64,000 nt of DNA from assembly GCF_014279995.1 (NCBI RefSeq), contig NZ_CP047935.1, positions 1,027,243-1,091,242 on the forward strand. Reading direction: 5' to 3'. Shown piece after piece: positions 25,603-34,675 of the stretch. Source of the DNA: Synechococcus sp. BIOS-E4-1 (GTDB lineage: Bacteria > Cyanobacteriota > Cyanobacteriia > PCC-6307 > Cyanobiaceae). Each line of letters opens with the position of its first letter. Position 1 is the first letter of the stretch. The translations under genes and the position numbers were made by a program. The notes below the pieces were generated by a model. That model did no database searches, was not told where the DNA came from, and saw only the letters and a list, made by a program, of their open reading frames with translations.

Positions 25603-26163
25603 ATGAGTCTGCCTCCCTGGCGCGCAGTTGTGCGTGGAGCTCGTCAACGTGAGGGGCGATCACCTGGAGCCACCTGGCTGCAGCTGGCCACTGCTGCATC
25701 AGACGGCACGCCCCGCGTGCGCACCCTGGTGTTTCGAGGTTGGAGTGCTGCAGGAGAACTGGAGCTGCTCACCGACGTTCGCAGTGACAAGCCTTCTGAG
25801 CTGCTGAGTCAGCCTAGGGTTGAACTCTGCTGGCTGTTCCGCAAGGCCAGAGAGCAGTTTCGTCTGCGTGGCACGGCGGTTCTGGTGAGTGCTGAGCAGG
25901 AACCGGAGACGTTGCTCGATCATTGGCAACGCCTGTCACCGTCCGGTCGCATGGTCTGGGCCTGGCCGTCTCCCGGTGAACCCTTTCATTCGCAAGGACC
26001 CTGGCCTCAGGAGGTTTCCGATGACGAGCCGATCTCCGCTCATCTGCTGATCATGCGCATTGCCCTGGATCGTGTGGAGCAGCTCGACCTCAAGCCCCAT
26101 CCCCACCTTCGCCGTTGCTGGACAGTTCAGGATGGCTGGTCCGAGCAGCGTCTGAATCCCTGA
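25603..26163 (+). CDS. Npun_F5749-type FMN-dependent PPOX flavoprotein
   Basis: 186 aa from ATG 25603, preceded by GGAGA. The pyridoxamine-phosphate-oxidase-like fold shows in TWLQLATAASDGTPRVRTLVFRGW, LLTDVRSDKPSELLSQPRVELCWLF, QFRLRGTAV, and the C-terminal DRVEQLDLKPHPHLRR. Such proteins bind FMN or a related flavin. True PNPox activity is not implied. It sits 14 bp after the AhpC/TSA-like gene. Confidence 0.85.
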   Translation: MSLPPWRAVVRGARQREGRSPGATWLQLATAASDGTPRVRTLVFRGWSAAGELELLTDVRSDKPSELLSQPRVELCWLFRKAREQFRLRGTAVLVSAEQEPETLLDHWQRLSPSGRMVWAWPSPGEPFHSQGPWPQEVSDDEPISAHLLIMRIALDRVEQLDLKPHPHLRRCWTVQDGWSEQRLNP

Positions 26164-26617
26164 GGGTCCACAAGGCCAACCCTCCGCCCCGGCCTCGTGC
26201 AACCAACCACCCCTCTGGGCGGCGGCTGATCAGGGCAAAAAACGGCTCCCGACCTTCTTCCGGTGATGGCAATTCACGCTTTAACAGCGTCAAGCGGCCG
26301 AGCAGCAGTTCCACCTGCTCAAAGCGGAATTTCAGCAGTGGTTGGCGGCCATTCAGTTCGCCTGGGCCTGTGAACTGGAGGGTGAGACCTGACAGGTTCA
26401 CGGCGTTGCGCAGTTGAAGTCGATCGCCTGATCCATTGCTGATCTCAAGGCAGGCGCCGATGCGTCGCAGCAGCCAGCCGTTGAGGACACTGGCTTTGGT
26501 TTGTCCCTTGGGCCAGATGGTGTTCAGTTGCCAGCACCCCACCAGGTTGCTGGCGGTCAGTCCTGAACCGGCTCGCCGAGCCTGCTTCTCTAGATCCAGT
26601 AATGCGCTGTGATCCAT
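26090..26617 (-). CDS. Conserved cyanobacterial hypothetical protein (175 aa)
   Basis: Soluble protein with the segments LVGCWQLNTIWPKG, RRIGACLEISNG, SGLTLQFTGPGELNGRQPLLKFRF and EGWLVARGRGGGLALW, suggestive of a lipocalin-like or fibrillin-like beta-rich domain. It overlaps the PPOX gene end by 74 bp in convergent orientation. No function assigned. ATG 26617 is chosen over a GTG two codons upstream. Confidence 0.7.
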   Translation of the reverse strand: MDHSALLDLEKQARRAGSGLTASNLVGCWQLNTIWPKGQTKASVLNGWLLRRIGACLEISNGSGDRLQLRNAVNLSGLTLQFTGPGELNGRQPLLKFRFEQVELLLGRLTLLKRELPSPEEGREPFFALISRRPEGWLVARGRGGGLALWTLRDSDAARTSHPELSSNGEGGDGA

Positions 26618-26760
26618 GTTCACGGTTCAATCGAGCGGGAGTGATGGTGTTGCTTTGTTTCGAGGATGTCATGGCAGGCATGTGCTGATCGACTGTTCCT
26701 CAGTCGAAGACTGACTCTTGCTGGACAGAGAGTTTTGATGCATTTCGATCTGCTGCATTT

Positions 26761-26791
26761 AAAAAAGGACCACCCCATTGGGATGATCCTT
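26761..26791 (-). terminator. Strong Rho-independent terminator of the subtilase gene
   Basis: On the minus strand: AAGGATCATCCC, loop AAT, then GGGGTGGTCCTT with two mismatches, followed by six Ts. It lies about 30 bp after the protease stop. Confidence 0.85.
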
Positions 26792-26820
26792 GCTGCTGTG
26801 TGTAATGGGTTGTGGATCAC

Positions 26821-29226
26821 TCAGGCCAGGAACTGATCGTTGGTATAGAAACTTGCCAGTTCATAGTTCTCTGCAAGTGCATGAGAACGGCGGACTGCAG
26901 CTTCTGCATTGACCATGCCATGGCCAAAAGCATCATCGCGACCTGCAGCTCCAAGATCCATGGCGCTGTGGGTCAACAGATCACGTACGTCGCTGCCTGA
27001 GAGGCAAGTGTTTTCAGACCAAACCAAAGCAGCAACACCGGCCAAATTTGGGTTGGCACAGGATGTTCCACCGAAGTCTGTGATATCGCCGTTTCCATTG
27101 ACAGCTCTGCTGTCGGTGGGTGCGGAGAGGGTCAGGTCATCGCCTTGATTGGAATATCCAGCGATTTGAGTGCCGGTAACATTGGTGATGTTGTCGATCT
27201 CATCAGTTGCTGTGAACTGAACAGCGCCGACGCTCGCAATGTTCCCAAAGTCGGTTTGGAAATGTGCAAGATTCTGTGTGCTGACACCATCTCTGGACCA
27301 GTTATTTCCTGCCGCAACTGAGAAGAATCCATAATCTTCTGTTTCAGCCAGAGATTCCATCATTTGTTCTTCGGTAATCGAGCGTGTGTTTCCACGGGGA
27401 CCCCAAAGACCTTCACCACCGAAATTCGCACCATTCTGAAAAACAAGGCGTTCATGAGATTCTCTGTCAGCCTTTGCATCTTCAATTGCTCCGTGAAAGC
27501 CTGGCTCCCAGACTTGATAAGCCCACATTTGGCTCCCGGGTGCGATTCCTGCAATTCCTTGCCCATCGTGACGCGCTCCCATGATGCTCATTGAGTGATG
27601 GCCATGATCACGAAATGCAGCTCTGGTATCAGTATATTTACTTGTTTTGTTGACGACATGATCAATTTCATCGTCAATGTCATCAGCATTGCCAGCAATA
27701 TCACCAATTCCAGAATCAAGAGAAACCATTACCACATCACTGGAGCCTCGATTAAATCGCCAGGCACCAGAGACATCCATGGCCTGGAGGTTCCACTGCT
27801 CTTTGGTGGAATCACTCATGTTGGCGCGGACTCGGATGTCACCGTCTTCGCAGGAGATTGTTTCAATGCCCTGTAGATAGAGCTCATCTCCGTTGTTGAG
27901 ATTGAGAACGTCAAAGACAGTGCCGCCGTAGAATGCTTGTTCACCAAGCGCTGCGCCGCCCGCTTCCGATTGCCCCAGTTGGTTAACAGAACTACCGTTG
28001 AATTCAAGGAGGTCGTTTTTGTTGATGCCATCGAGCACTAGTGTGTCTGTGCCGCCACGACCGCGGTAAATTCTGCCGGTATCGAAGGAATTGCCAAAGA
28101 ATCCTCCGTTGTAATCCAGATAGGTAAAGGTATTTGCTGTGACGTCACCTCGATAACCACTCCCTACATCCAGGGCATCAATCATGGTGATATTTTCATT
28201 AAAGTCTTCGAGATTGATGTTGAGTCCGTTAACGTAGTTTGCATCAATATCGACGTCAATATTCCATGTGCTGCGTCGGTCAAGTAAGCTGTCAGATGCT
28301 TCCAGTTGATCCTTGAGATTCACGTAGAAACTGCTTTGATCAAGGTTGAGAGTGGTGCTGCCAAGATCAACAACTTCGCCAGTGGACGATTTGGTGGCAG
28401 AAACTGTCGCCGATACCGAGCCAGGCAAGTTGAAGCTTATTCCCCCCCAGTGATTGAATTGAGGTGCATAGATATTTTTCAGACTGTTGAGGTAGTTCTT
28501 GTTGTAGCTGATTTCCAGCGCTCCATCTTCAAAGACTTCCTTTTTTGATGCATCACCTGATGCATCAAAGATGCGTTGTAGCCCGAACACTGAACCCAGA
28601 TTCAGATTGCGGTCAAAGTAATGCTCCCTTCTGATGAGATTTGTTTGGCGGTTGTTTCGACCGATGGCAGCTTGTGTGATCCCATTGCTGGACTCTTGTC
28701 TCCAGGCAACACGATTATCAATGATTCCTCGGCTGAGCTCAGGGAAAACGCCTCCTTCTGGTTCGGTTTCTATTCCGTTGGATTTGCTGTGCATTAAGAC
28801 ATTGCTTTTGAACGGAGCTCGCTGCTCCTGTCTATTTGCTTTCTCAAAGCCTTGACCCAAAGTTTTAGAGGCCTTGCCTGACCTCATGAAGTCTGTATTG
28901 CCTGTGCTCTTGAACCCAATTGGATCCCTGTCAAGGCCAATGCTTCTGAATGACCTTGACCATGATTTTGCTGCACTTGGTTGTCTGCGACCAACCTTTG
29001 CCCACTGTGTCGAATCACCCTCAAAGCGTGCTTCACCATTCAGTCGAGAGTTGAAACTGGTCTGTGCTCGTGACTCGAACTCGTTGGCTTCCTGGCCGTA
29101 TTGCTCGCCGCGGTTGTTGTCGAGGCGCTCCGGTTTGTTGAATCTGTTTGTTTGGAAGCGACGTCGTCTCGGGGCTTGAAAATAGGATTGAAATCGGTTC
29201 AGAAAAAACGAATTGGTGTTGAACAT
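26821..29226 (-). CDS. Large extracellular subtilisin-like (S8) protease with N-terminal RTX-like region
   Basis: 801 aa. The S8 domain is at the C-terminus: Asp in VMVSLDSG (about residue 503), His in DHGHHSMSIMGARHDGQGIAGIAP (about 541), the oxyanion Asn in SVAAGNNW, and Ser in GGTSCANPNLAGVAAL (about 720). The first 230 residues are basic and repetitive. Residues about 230-480 are Asp/Asn/Gly-rich with RTX-like parts (GRGGTDTLVLDGINKNDLLEF). No classical signal peptide, so type I-like export is possible. Typical subtilases have the protease domain near the N-terminus; this order is unusual. Confidence 0.85.
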   Translation of the reverse strand: MFNTNSFFLNRFQSYFQAPRRRRFQTNRFNKPERLDNNRGEQYGQEANEFESRAQTSFNSRLNGEARFEGDSTQWAKVGRRQPSAAKSWSRSFRSIGLDRDPIGFKSTGNTDFMRSGKASKTLGQGFEKANRQEQRAPFKSNVLMHSKSNGIETEPEGGVFPELSRGIIDNRVAWRQESSNGITQAAIGRNNRQTNLIRREHYFDRNLNLGSVFGLQRIFDASGDASKKEVFEDGALEISYNKNYLNSLKNIYAPQFNHWGGISFNLPGSVSATVSATKSSTGEVVDLGSTTLNLDQSSFYVNLKDQLEASDSLLDRRSTWNIDVDIDANYVNGLNINLEDFNENITMIDALDVGSGYRGDVTANTFTYLDYNGGFFGNSFDTGRIYRGRGGTDTLVLDGINKNDLLEFNGSSVNQLGQSEAGGAALGEQAFYGGTVFDVLNLNNGDELYLQGIETISCEDGDIRVRANMSDSTKEQWNLQAMDVSGAWRFNRGSSDVVMVSLDSGIGDIAGNADDIDDEIDHVVNKTSKYTDTRAAFRDHGHHSMSIMGARHDGQGIAGIAPGSQMWAYQVWEPGFHGAIEDAKADRESHERLVFQNGANFGGEGLWGPRGNTRSITEEQMMESLAETEDYGFFSVAAGNNWSRDGVSTQNLAHFQTDFGNIASVGAVQFTATDEIDNITNVTGTQIAGYSNQGDDLTLSAPTDSRAVNGNGDITDFGGTSCANPNLAGVAALVWSENTCLSGSDVRDLLTHSAMDLGAAGRDDAFGHGMVNAEAAVRRSHALAENYELASFYTNDQFLA

Positions 29227-29493
29227 GGGAGGAGAGTGATGTGGAGATTGATCTCCGGCGTATTCACCATCCTTCTGATTTCAGGTTGATGCGTTGATTG
29301 ACATCAACAACAGTTGTGATCTTGCTCACAACGTGACTCGGTGCTGTACTGACTAGTGCGCATTCCTCGGTTGTGCCTGCGCTGAAATTGTGTCTCGTTT
29401 CTGGAGACTGTCCTTTGGACCCTCCTGGTGAACTTCAATCACCCTCTGATTGCTGGCACGCCAGCATGAGATTGATCGTTTGTTGCAACACCC

Positions 29494-30753
29494 ATGGCTG
29501 ATCCCGCAGTGTCTCAGCAGGCACTCAGCTGGTCTGCATTGAATGCACTTGCTCCGCCTGCAGCCGAGCGCATCGAGGGTCCTGCGAATGCTCAGGCCAC
29601 GTTGCGCCTGTTTGGTCAGCTGGAGGAATCGGTTCGGGTCACACTGTTCCGCGATCACCACGCCTGGTGTCCGTACTGCCAGAAAGTGTGGCTCTGGCTT
29701 GAGTTCCGCCGGATTCCGTATCGAATCCGTAAGGTCACCATGCGCTGCTATGGCCCGAAGGAGCACTGGTTCACGGAGCTCGTGCCTTCCGGGATGCTCC
29801 CGGCTTTGGAGCTTGATGGCCGGCTGATTACCGAAAGTGATCGCATCCTGGAGTCGCTGGAACGCAGCTTCGGTCCTGTCGGCGCTCCCATGGCCGACCA
29901 CAGAGTGCGTCGGCTTCGCGATCTGGAGCGCCTGCTGTTCAGGGCCTGGTGCATCTGGTTGTGCACCCCCGGTCTGGGAGAGGGCCAGGAACGTCAGGCT
30001 CGTATTCAGTTCCAGGGTGTGGCCAAACAGATGGAGCAGGCGCTCGCCAGCGGGGGAGGTCGCTGGCTGGATCCCGATGCACCGGATGGTCCGATCCCAG
30101 GCACAGCCGACCTGGTGTTCATTCCCTACGTGGAACGGATGAATGCCTCACTCGCTTATTTCAAGGGCTTTGCCTTGCGCCAGGAGCATCCCGGAATTGA
30201 TCATTGGCTCACTGCACTGGAGCAACTGGAGACCTATCGAGGTACCCAGAGCGACGTGCACACCCATGCCCATGACCTGCCGCCGCAGATGGGTGGCTGC
30301 TGGGCTGATGGCAGCCAGGACCAGCAGCGGATGGCTCTTGCTGTGGATTGCGGTGCGGGACTTGATGAGCTCGAAAGTCGCTGGAGCTCGTCAGGCGCAA
30401 CGGTGTCGCCGCCGGGGCGTGCGTTGGAGAGAGTGCTGAGGCATCGCAGCACTCTCCTGGCCCGAAGTCCCCTGGGGGATCGCTTCGACCAGCCACTGAG
30501 AGCCGCACTGAGTGCGATGGTTCTGGAACAACCTGTGGAACCGGAGAGTGGATCGGCTGCAGCTCTGCGCTATCTGCGCGATCGGATCTCCGTGCCCCGC
30601 GACATGCCGCTGGAGAGTGCCAGGGTGCTGAGGCAGAGTCTCGAGTCCACTGCTGCACTCGATGGTGATCAGCATGCTGATGCACTGCCGTTCGAGCATC
30701 GTTTCGATCAGGACCCCAGACCGTTCTTGGACCCATCACAGCTGATGCGTTGA
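29494..30753 (+). CDS. Glutathione S-transferase family protein (419 aa)
   Basis: The N-terminal thioredoxin-like domain has the active CPYC (HHAWCPYCQKVWLWLEFRRIPYRI), the cis-Pro region PSGMLPALELDGRLITESDRI, and then a helical C-domain. It is longer than ordinary GSTs (200-250 aa), with an extra C-terminal 170 residues of helical sequence. The CPYC motif points to an omega- or xi-like thiol transferase. Substrate unknown. Confidence 0.85.
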   Translation: MADPAVSQQALSWSALNALAPPAAERIEGPANAQATLRLFGQLEESVRVTLFRDHHAWCPYCQKVWLWLEFRRIPYRIRKVTMRCYGPKEHWFTELVPSGMLPALELDGRLITESDRILESLERSFGPVGAPMADHRVRRLRDLERLLFRAWCIWLCTPGLGEGQERQARIQFQGVAKQMEQALASGGGRWLDPDAPDGPIPGTADLVFIPYVERMNASLAYFKGFALRQEHPGIDHWLTALEQLETYRGTQSDVHTHAHDLPPQMGGCWADGSQDQQRMALAVDCGAGLDELESRWSSSGATVSPPGRALERVLRHRSTLLARSPLGDRFDQPLRAALSAMVLEQPVEPESGSAAALRYLRDRISVPRDMPLESARVLRQSLESTAALDGDQHADALPFEHRFDQDPRPFLDPSQLMR

Positions 30754-31190
30754 CGGAGTCACTGGAGCCAATGCCAGAACATTCCGGAGGCTCTTTCCGA
30801 TCAAAAAGCATCGTTTTGGCAGCGGATCTCAACCACCGGTTCAAAGGCACTGGCTCAACTCTTGATCCCGATCCTTCCGATCTCTCGACCCGGATCGGTC
30901 AACAAGCGACCGATCATTGCGAATGGGTATACAGGGATACCAGATCAGCAATTTCAGGGTCAATGCACCATATGTGGCGTTGACGAGCCTCGTGAGTGAT
31001 CCCAAGATGTGCTTCCCCATCACTCTGGCCCGGCTGCACCAGCAGTGGGGTCTTTTTATTGATCTGCTGGGCTGGGACGAAACTCTTTTCCTGATCAGAG
31101 TCAGAGGGGCGACCGTCCATGAAGGTTCGGTTTTAGGAACTTTGCCTGCATCCCCACCTGATCGACGCTGAATGCAGCTCAAGCAAGGCG
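30754..31190. other. Gene-poor interval of about 440 bp with a strong terminator
   Basis: No convincing gene: the open frames of 77 and 84 codons have no recognisable features or Shine-Dalgarno. A hairpin with a T-run at 31015-31058 shows that some transcript ends here. Confidence 0.5.
31015..31058 (+). terminator. Rho-independent terminator 260 bp after the GST gene
   Basis: Stem of CCC + CACT + CTGG against CCAG + AGTG + GGG with small bulges, followed by TCTTTTTATT. It may end the GST transcript or a short RNA from 30754-31010. Confidence 0.65.
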
Positions 31191-31529
31191 ATGACCACAA
31201 AATTGGCTGCTGCAAGCAACTTCCTTCAAAAGCAATGCAGCAAAGTGCTGCTGTGTGCTGGTGTGATCGGCACCACGGCATTGGCAATGGCACCGGCAGC
31301 GGACGCAAAAAATAACCACCACCACCACCACCATCACCATCACCACAACCAGCATGAGCTGAGGCAGTTGCGCCGTGACATCCGTCATGACACGCGTGTC
31401 TACAGGCATGCACGCAGGGCCTATCAACGTGATGTCAATCGTTATCCCCGCGTGATGCCTGCCTATGGCTACGGCCCTGGTTACGTCTATGGAACACCTG
31501 CAGGCTTTGGGATTCAACTGCGCTTCTGA
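31191..31529 (+). CDS. Secreted histidine-rich protein (112 aa)
   Basis: The start codon gives an N-terminal signal (CSKVLLCAGVIGTTALAMAPAADA, cleavage near residue 39). Directly after it are ten consecutive His, then a basic region rich in Arg/His (RRDIRHDTRVYRHARRAYQRDV) and a Tyr/Gly-rich end. It probably binds metal in the periplasm or wall. No enzyme domain. Confidence 0.8.
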   Translation: MTTKLAAASNFLQKQCSKVLLCAGVIGTTALAMAPAADAKNNHHHHHHHHHHNQHELRQLRRDIRHDTRVYRHARRAYQRDVNRYPRVMPAYGYGPGYVYGTPAGFGIQLRF

Positions 31530-31978
31530 CTGCTATTCGAGATGCCTGATGATTTCAAGCAGGGGTCGGTGAGCAGTGTGATTTCGCCATCACGGCGAAA
31601 TGACCAATCAACATCGCCCCCAGGTTGACCGCCAGCCCTCAAGGACTTCGAAGCTTGCGGCTGTGAACCACAAGTCGCTGAACAGATTCAGACCTCTTTT
31701 CGGCAGGCAAGTTCTGTCACTTCAGACCCCTAGCACTGGTGGCTCTAGGCAGTGGGTTGAGCTGGAACCCCGAGTTTTGCAAGGAGACTGCTAACCGCCG
31801 CTCCGCAATCTGCCATTCAGGAGCAGGGCATGCGGTTGAGTTTCAGATGGATCGCGCCACTGGGAACCAATCAGTAGCGAGGGCTACCACTAGTCCCAAC
31901 CTGCCTGTCCCCTGTTTGTTTCTCAAACGTCTTTGCTCTTTGCGGGTCCTGTGAGACTTCGAGGGATAAGCCTTGCTG
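31530..31978. other. Gene-poor interval of about 450 bp
   Basis: It holds a perfect 8-bp hairpin (ATTTCGCC, 5-base loop, GGCGAAAT at 31581-31601) without a T-run. The small open frames here were not credible. It lies before the DUF2811 gene pair. Confidence 0.45.
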
Positions 31979-32287
31979 ATGGCATGTTGTCCTGTGGAAA
32001 AGAAAGGTGGTTTTCCACCAATCTCTGGGGCTTTTCCACAGGAAATCTGTGAAAAACCTTTCAAAAAAAGAAAGTCTGTGGTTTTTGACCCGGGTGCCAT
32101 TCGCCGCTTGACAGAAGAGCGTGCTCGCTTGGAAGGGAAAGATTCGATTGCACCGCCAACCCAAACACCCCTGCAAACAAATGAGTCTCATGTGAGACCA
32201 GGAATTCCTGGCAATTCCGCGAGCGCTTTGACGTCCGCCTGGATTCATGGCTTTGTGGTGGCGGAAAGACGGATGTCCAAAGACTGA
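31979..32287 (+). CDS. Hypothetical protein immediately upstream of the DUF2811 gene (102 aa)
   Basis: ATG frame, basic and Pro-rich at the start (KPFKKRKSVVFDPGAIRRLTEERARLEGKD), with no recognised domain. Its TGA is directly followed by the ATG of the next gene, so the two are probably co-translated. Function unknown. Confidence 0.55.
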   Translation: MACCPVEKKGGFPPISGAFPQEICEKPFKKRKSVVFDPGAIRRLTEERARLEGKDSIAPPTQTPLQTNESHVRPGIPGNSASALTSAWIHGFVVAERRMSKD

Positions 32288-32587
32288 ATGGATCGCAACC
32301 AACTGGAAAGCTGCATCAATCCCGCGTTGGCAAGGCCCTCTGCAGATGAGACGCCCTACGTGAGCCTGGAATCTGAAATACCTGAAGTCCTGTTCGCGGC
32401 AATGAAGGGTTTCATTGGTGCCAACCCCAACTGGGATCAATATCAGGTGATGAGTTCAGCGTTGGCGCGATTTCTCTACCAGAATGGTTGTAGTGAGAGA
32501 GCTGTGACTGAGCGCTATCTCGATGACTTGTTCACGACAACAACCTCTCAGTTACAGACCAAAAAGGAAGACATCAGAACTGCTTGA
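32288..32587 (+). CDS. DUF2811 family protein
   Basis: 99 aa. The segment YVSLESEIPEVLFAAMKGF, then HPNWDQY-like NPNWDQYQVMSSALARFLYQNGCSERAVTERYLDDLF, matches DUF2811, a small cyanobacterial family of unknown role. It has a somewhat longer N-terminus than usual. Confidence 0.85.
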   Translation: MDRNQLESCINPALARPSADETPYVSLESEIPEVLFAAMKGFIGANPNWDQYQVMSSALARFLYQNGCSERAVTERYLDDLFTTTTSQLQTKKEDIRTA

Positions 32588-32764
32588 AATTCAAATTTCT
32601 CGTCATGACCTCAGTCGATTCAATTGCTGATAGACCCGAGTGAAGTGCTGCCTGTCAATCCGAGAGCTCAGCCATTCAGTGGCCGGTGAAGGTTGACTTT
32701 CTGCTTCTTCATTGCCATGGCTGGCAACTTTGGATTCAATCGTTCCTTCGAGCAGCTCTGTCGA

Positions 32765-34126
32765 TCAATGCCCGCTTGGATCAATTCGATTCTCGTATGA
32801 AAGTAATGGGGTGCAGGTGTCATTTCCAGAGGCGATTTCCTGCACTGTCTGTGTGAAAAAGTTCAGAACTTTCTTGTTTTCGAAAATTTTCATATGGCTG
32901 ATCTTTGCAAACTCTTTTATTTCGCATTCTGGGTTTCTTAACCACACGCGGGGGGCCCGATTCATCCAATGGCTATCGCCTTGATCGCCCGAGGTTGTGA
33001 TTAATTCCGGTCCGTCCTGTGAGTAAAGCCCACCACATTGAGGATTTGTGCAATTTGGATTAGGGGCATGCTCTCGAGCAAAAACAAACCCTGCCGTTGT
33101 CGGCAGACCCGTACCGAAAACGACACGGGTCGGCACAGCTAGTGGCTCATGATCTCGTGCGCCCTGCAGGAACCAAGTCTGCTTGTCCAGTGCGTAACGA
33201 TCGGCCGCCTTTGCGATCGCCAATGCACCTGCCTCTCGCAACAGAGCACTTGAATCTCTGGCCCGATAGGAGCTCTGACCCCAGCGATACAAAATTTTTT
33301 CTCCGTAAACGCTGCTTTGTAGACCGAGTGCGAGCTCCCCAACCCATGTCATATCCGAAGGTGACGCCACATGGTTGTTGCTGTCCCAGCTCCATTGCTT
33401 CTGGAATGCCCAGCGCAAGCAATCGCTGCACCCGGAAAACTGGCCAGCGAATGAGAAGAACAGTCCCACATGCTGAGCAACCCAAACCGGATCCTGCGTA
33501 CGCAGAAATTGATAGGCCAAAAGACACCCTTGGCTATGGCAAGCAAGCGTGACTTTCGTGCCATTGCTTTGTTCGACTTGGCCGATGATCAGGTTTTTGA
33601 GATCTGCCGCAAATCTGGTTTCACCTGGTGGATATCGGTAATCAAAGGGGATGCAAGCCAGATTCTTGTTGGTCTCCCAGCCCTCGGAGACAAGACTCTC
33701 CACCATGCCTCCGTAACGAGGACATTCACGTGCGAAATCCCGGCCGATTGAAACTGGCCTGACCCGAACCCCTCGACGGTTCCGTGCTGATCCATCCGCA
33801 TCAATCCTGAGCTTGAGCCAGTCCCGTACAAAACCCACATCCGCCGCCTCCAGTCCACTTCCTCGGGCATAGTCCAGAGCATTGGCCACCGGAGGGCTGA
33901 ATCCTGCAAAAACTGCGTCTGGATTCATCGCAGGGAGCAGAAAATTGAAGTTCGCTTCGGGTCGCCCCTCTCTCTCAACCTCCACATGCAGTGCGCCCAT
34001 CCCGTAGCCGGGTACGAAAATGATCGGCGGCAGAGGCTTCCGGTCTGAACTTGTGCTTCCGCAGAACGCCAATCCAAGCAACAGCAGGGACAGTGACCGG
34101 AGTGCTGTGGATCGAGGCTTGATCAT
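32765..34126 (-). CDS. LCAT-like alpha/beta hydrolase (lipase or acyltransferase)
   Basis: 453 aa from ATG 34126, giving a signal or lipobox-like N-terminus (ALRSLSLLLLGLAFCGS). The fold shows in PPIIFVPGYGMGALHVEV, the region IPFDYRYPPGE, and the nucleophile elbow LACHSQGCLLAYQ (Ser about residue 196), followed by later Asp and His candidates (ITTSGDQGDSHW). It resembles the lecithin:cholesterol acyltransferase group. It acts on lipids, probably outside the cytoplasm. Exact substrate unknown. Confidence 0.8.
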   Translation of the reverse strand: MIKPRSTALRSLSLLLLGLAFCGSTSSDRKPLPPIIFVPGYGMGALHVEVEREGRPEANFNFLLPAMNPDAVFAGFSPPVANALDYARGSGLEAADVGFVRDWLKLRIDADGSARNRRGVRVRPVSIGRDFARECPRYGGMVESLVSEGWETNKNLACIPFDYRYPPGETRFAADLKNLIIGQVEQSNGTKVTLACHSQGCLLAYQFLRTQDPVWVAQHVGLFFSFAGQFSGCSDCLRWAFQKQWSWDSNNHVASPSDMTWVGELALGLQSSVYGEKILYRWGQSSYRARDSSALLREAGALAIAKAADRYALDKQTWFLQGARDHEPLAVPTRVVFGTGLPTTAGFVFAREHAPNPNCTNPQCGGLYSQDGPELITTSGDQGDSHWMNRAPRVWLRNPECEIKEFAKISHMKIFENKKVLNFFTQTVQEIASGNDTCTPLLSYENRIDPSGH

Positions 34127-34340
34127 CCCTGCGCATTGCCTGACCGGTGGCACGTCAGATTCACGATTGGAGGTTTTGGTCGTGAAGGCAATCCTCGATT
34201 TGACCGATGCCAAGGCCTTGATTACCGCCTGGGGGTGAGACCCCGCCAACCGCCTGAGCAGAGGACGTCTCAAGCCTGAAGCTTCACCCCCCTGCCTGTC
34301 TCCATCAGTGATGGGGTGAACAATGCATCAGCTCCCTCGG

Positions 34341-34472
34341 TCAAAGGCTGGGATAGGCGTTTGCCAAAGCCCAAAGAGCCCAGGCTGCGACGTAAGCGAA
34401 GGTCAGCGTTGCCCAGGCCGCAGTGATTGAGCTCGGGCGCTTGGACATTGGCAACTGAATTTTTCTCGCCAT
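34341..34472 (-). CDS. Small single-helix membrane protein (43 aa)
   Basis: ATG frame with a basic N-terminus and one helix (ITAAWATLTFAYVAAWALWALANAYP) rich in Ala/Trp, reminiscent of small thylakoid-membrane proteins. A shorter start (MSKRPSS) is possible. Role unknown. Confidence 0.55.
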   Translation of the reverse strand: MARKIQLPMSKRPSSITAAWATLTFAYVAAWALWALANAYPSL

Positions 34473-34675
34473 CACTGGAGGTCAGACATTTCCCATTGCT
34501 CGCTAGATCCTGCCCAATCGACCACCCATGTCTGCGAGTTCTGACTCAGCGGTCTACTCGGCTATGGCGATTCAGGCCTCATCCCTTTTCCCAGCAGGCT
34601 CATCGAGTTGAACCGATCGATCGAGCGGGTGGGTCCGCAACCTGTTGCAAGGTGGAGCGGATTCCAGGCAGGCTG

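Noticed and set aside
30750-30983. Plus-strand 77-codon frame after the GST gene
   Set aside because: TTG start inside the GST stop, no Shine-Dalgarno and no motif; composition not protein-like.
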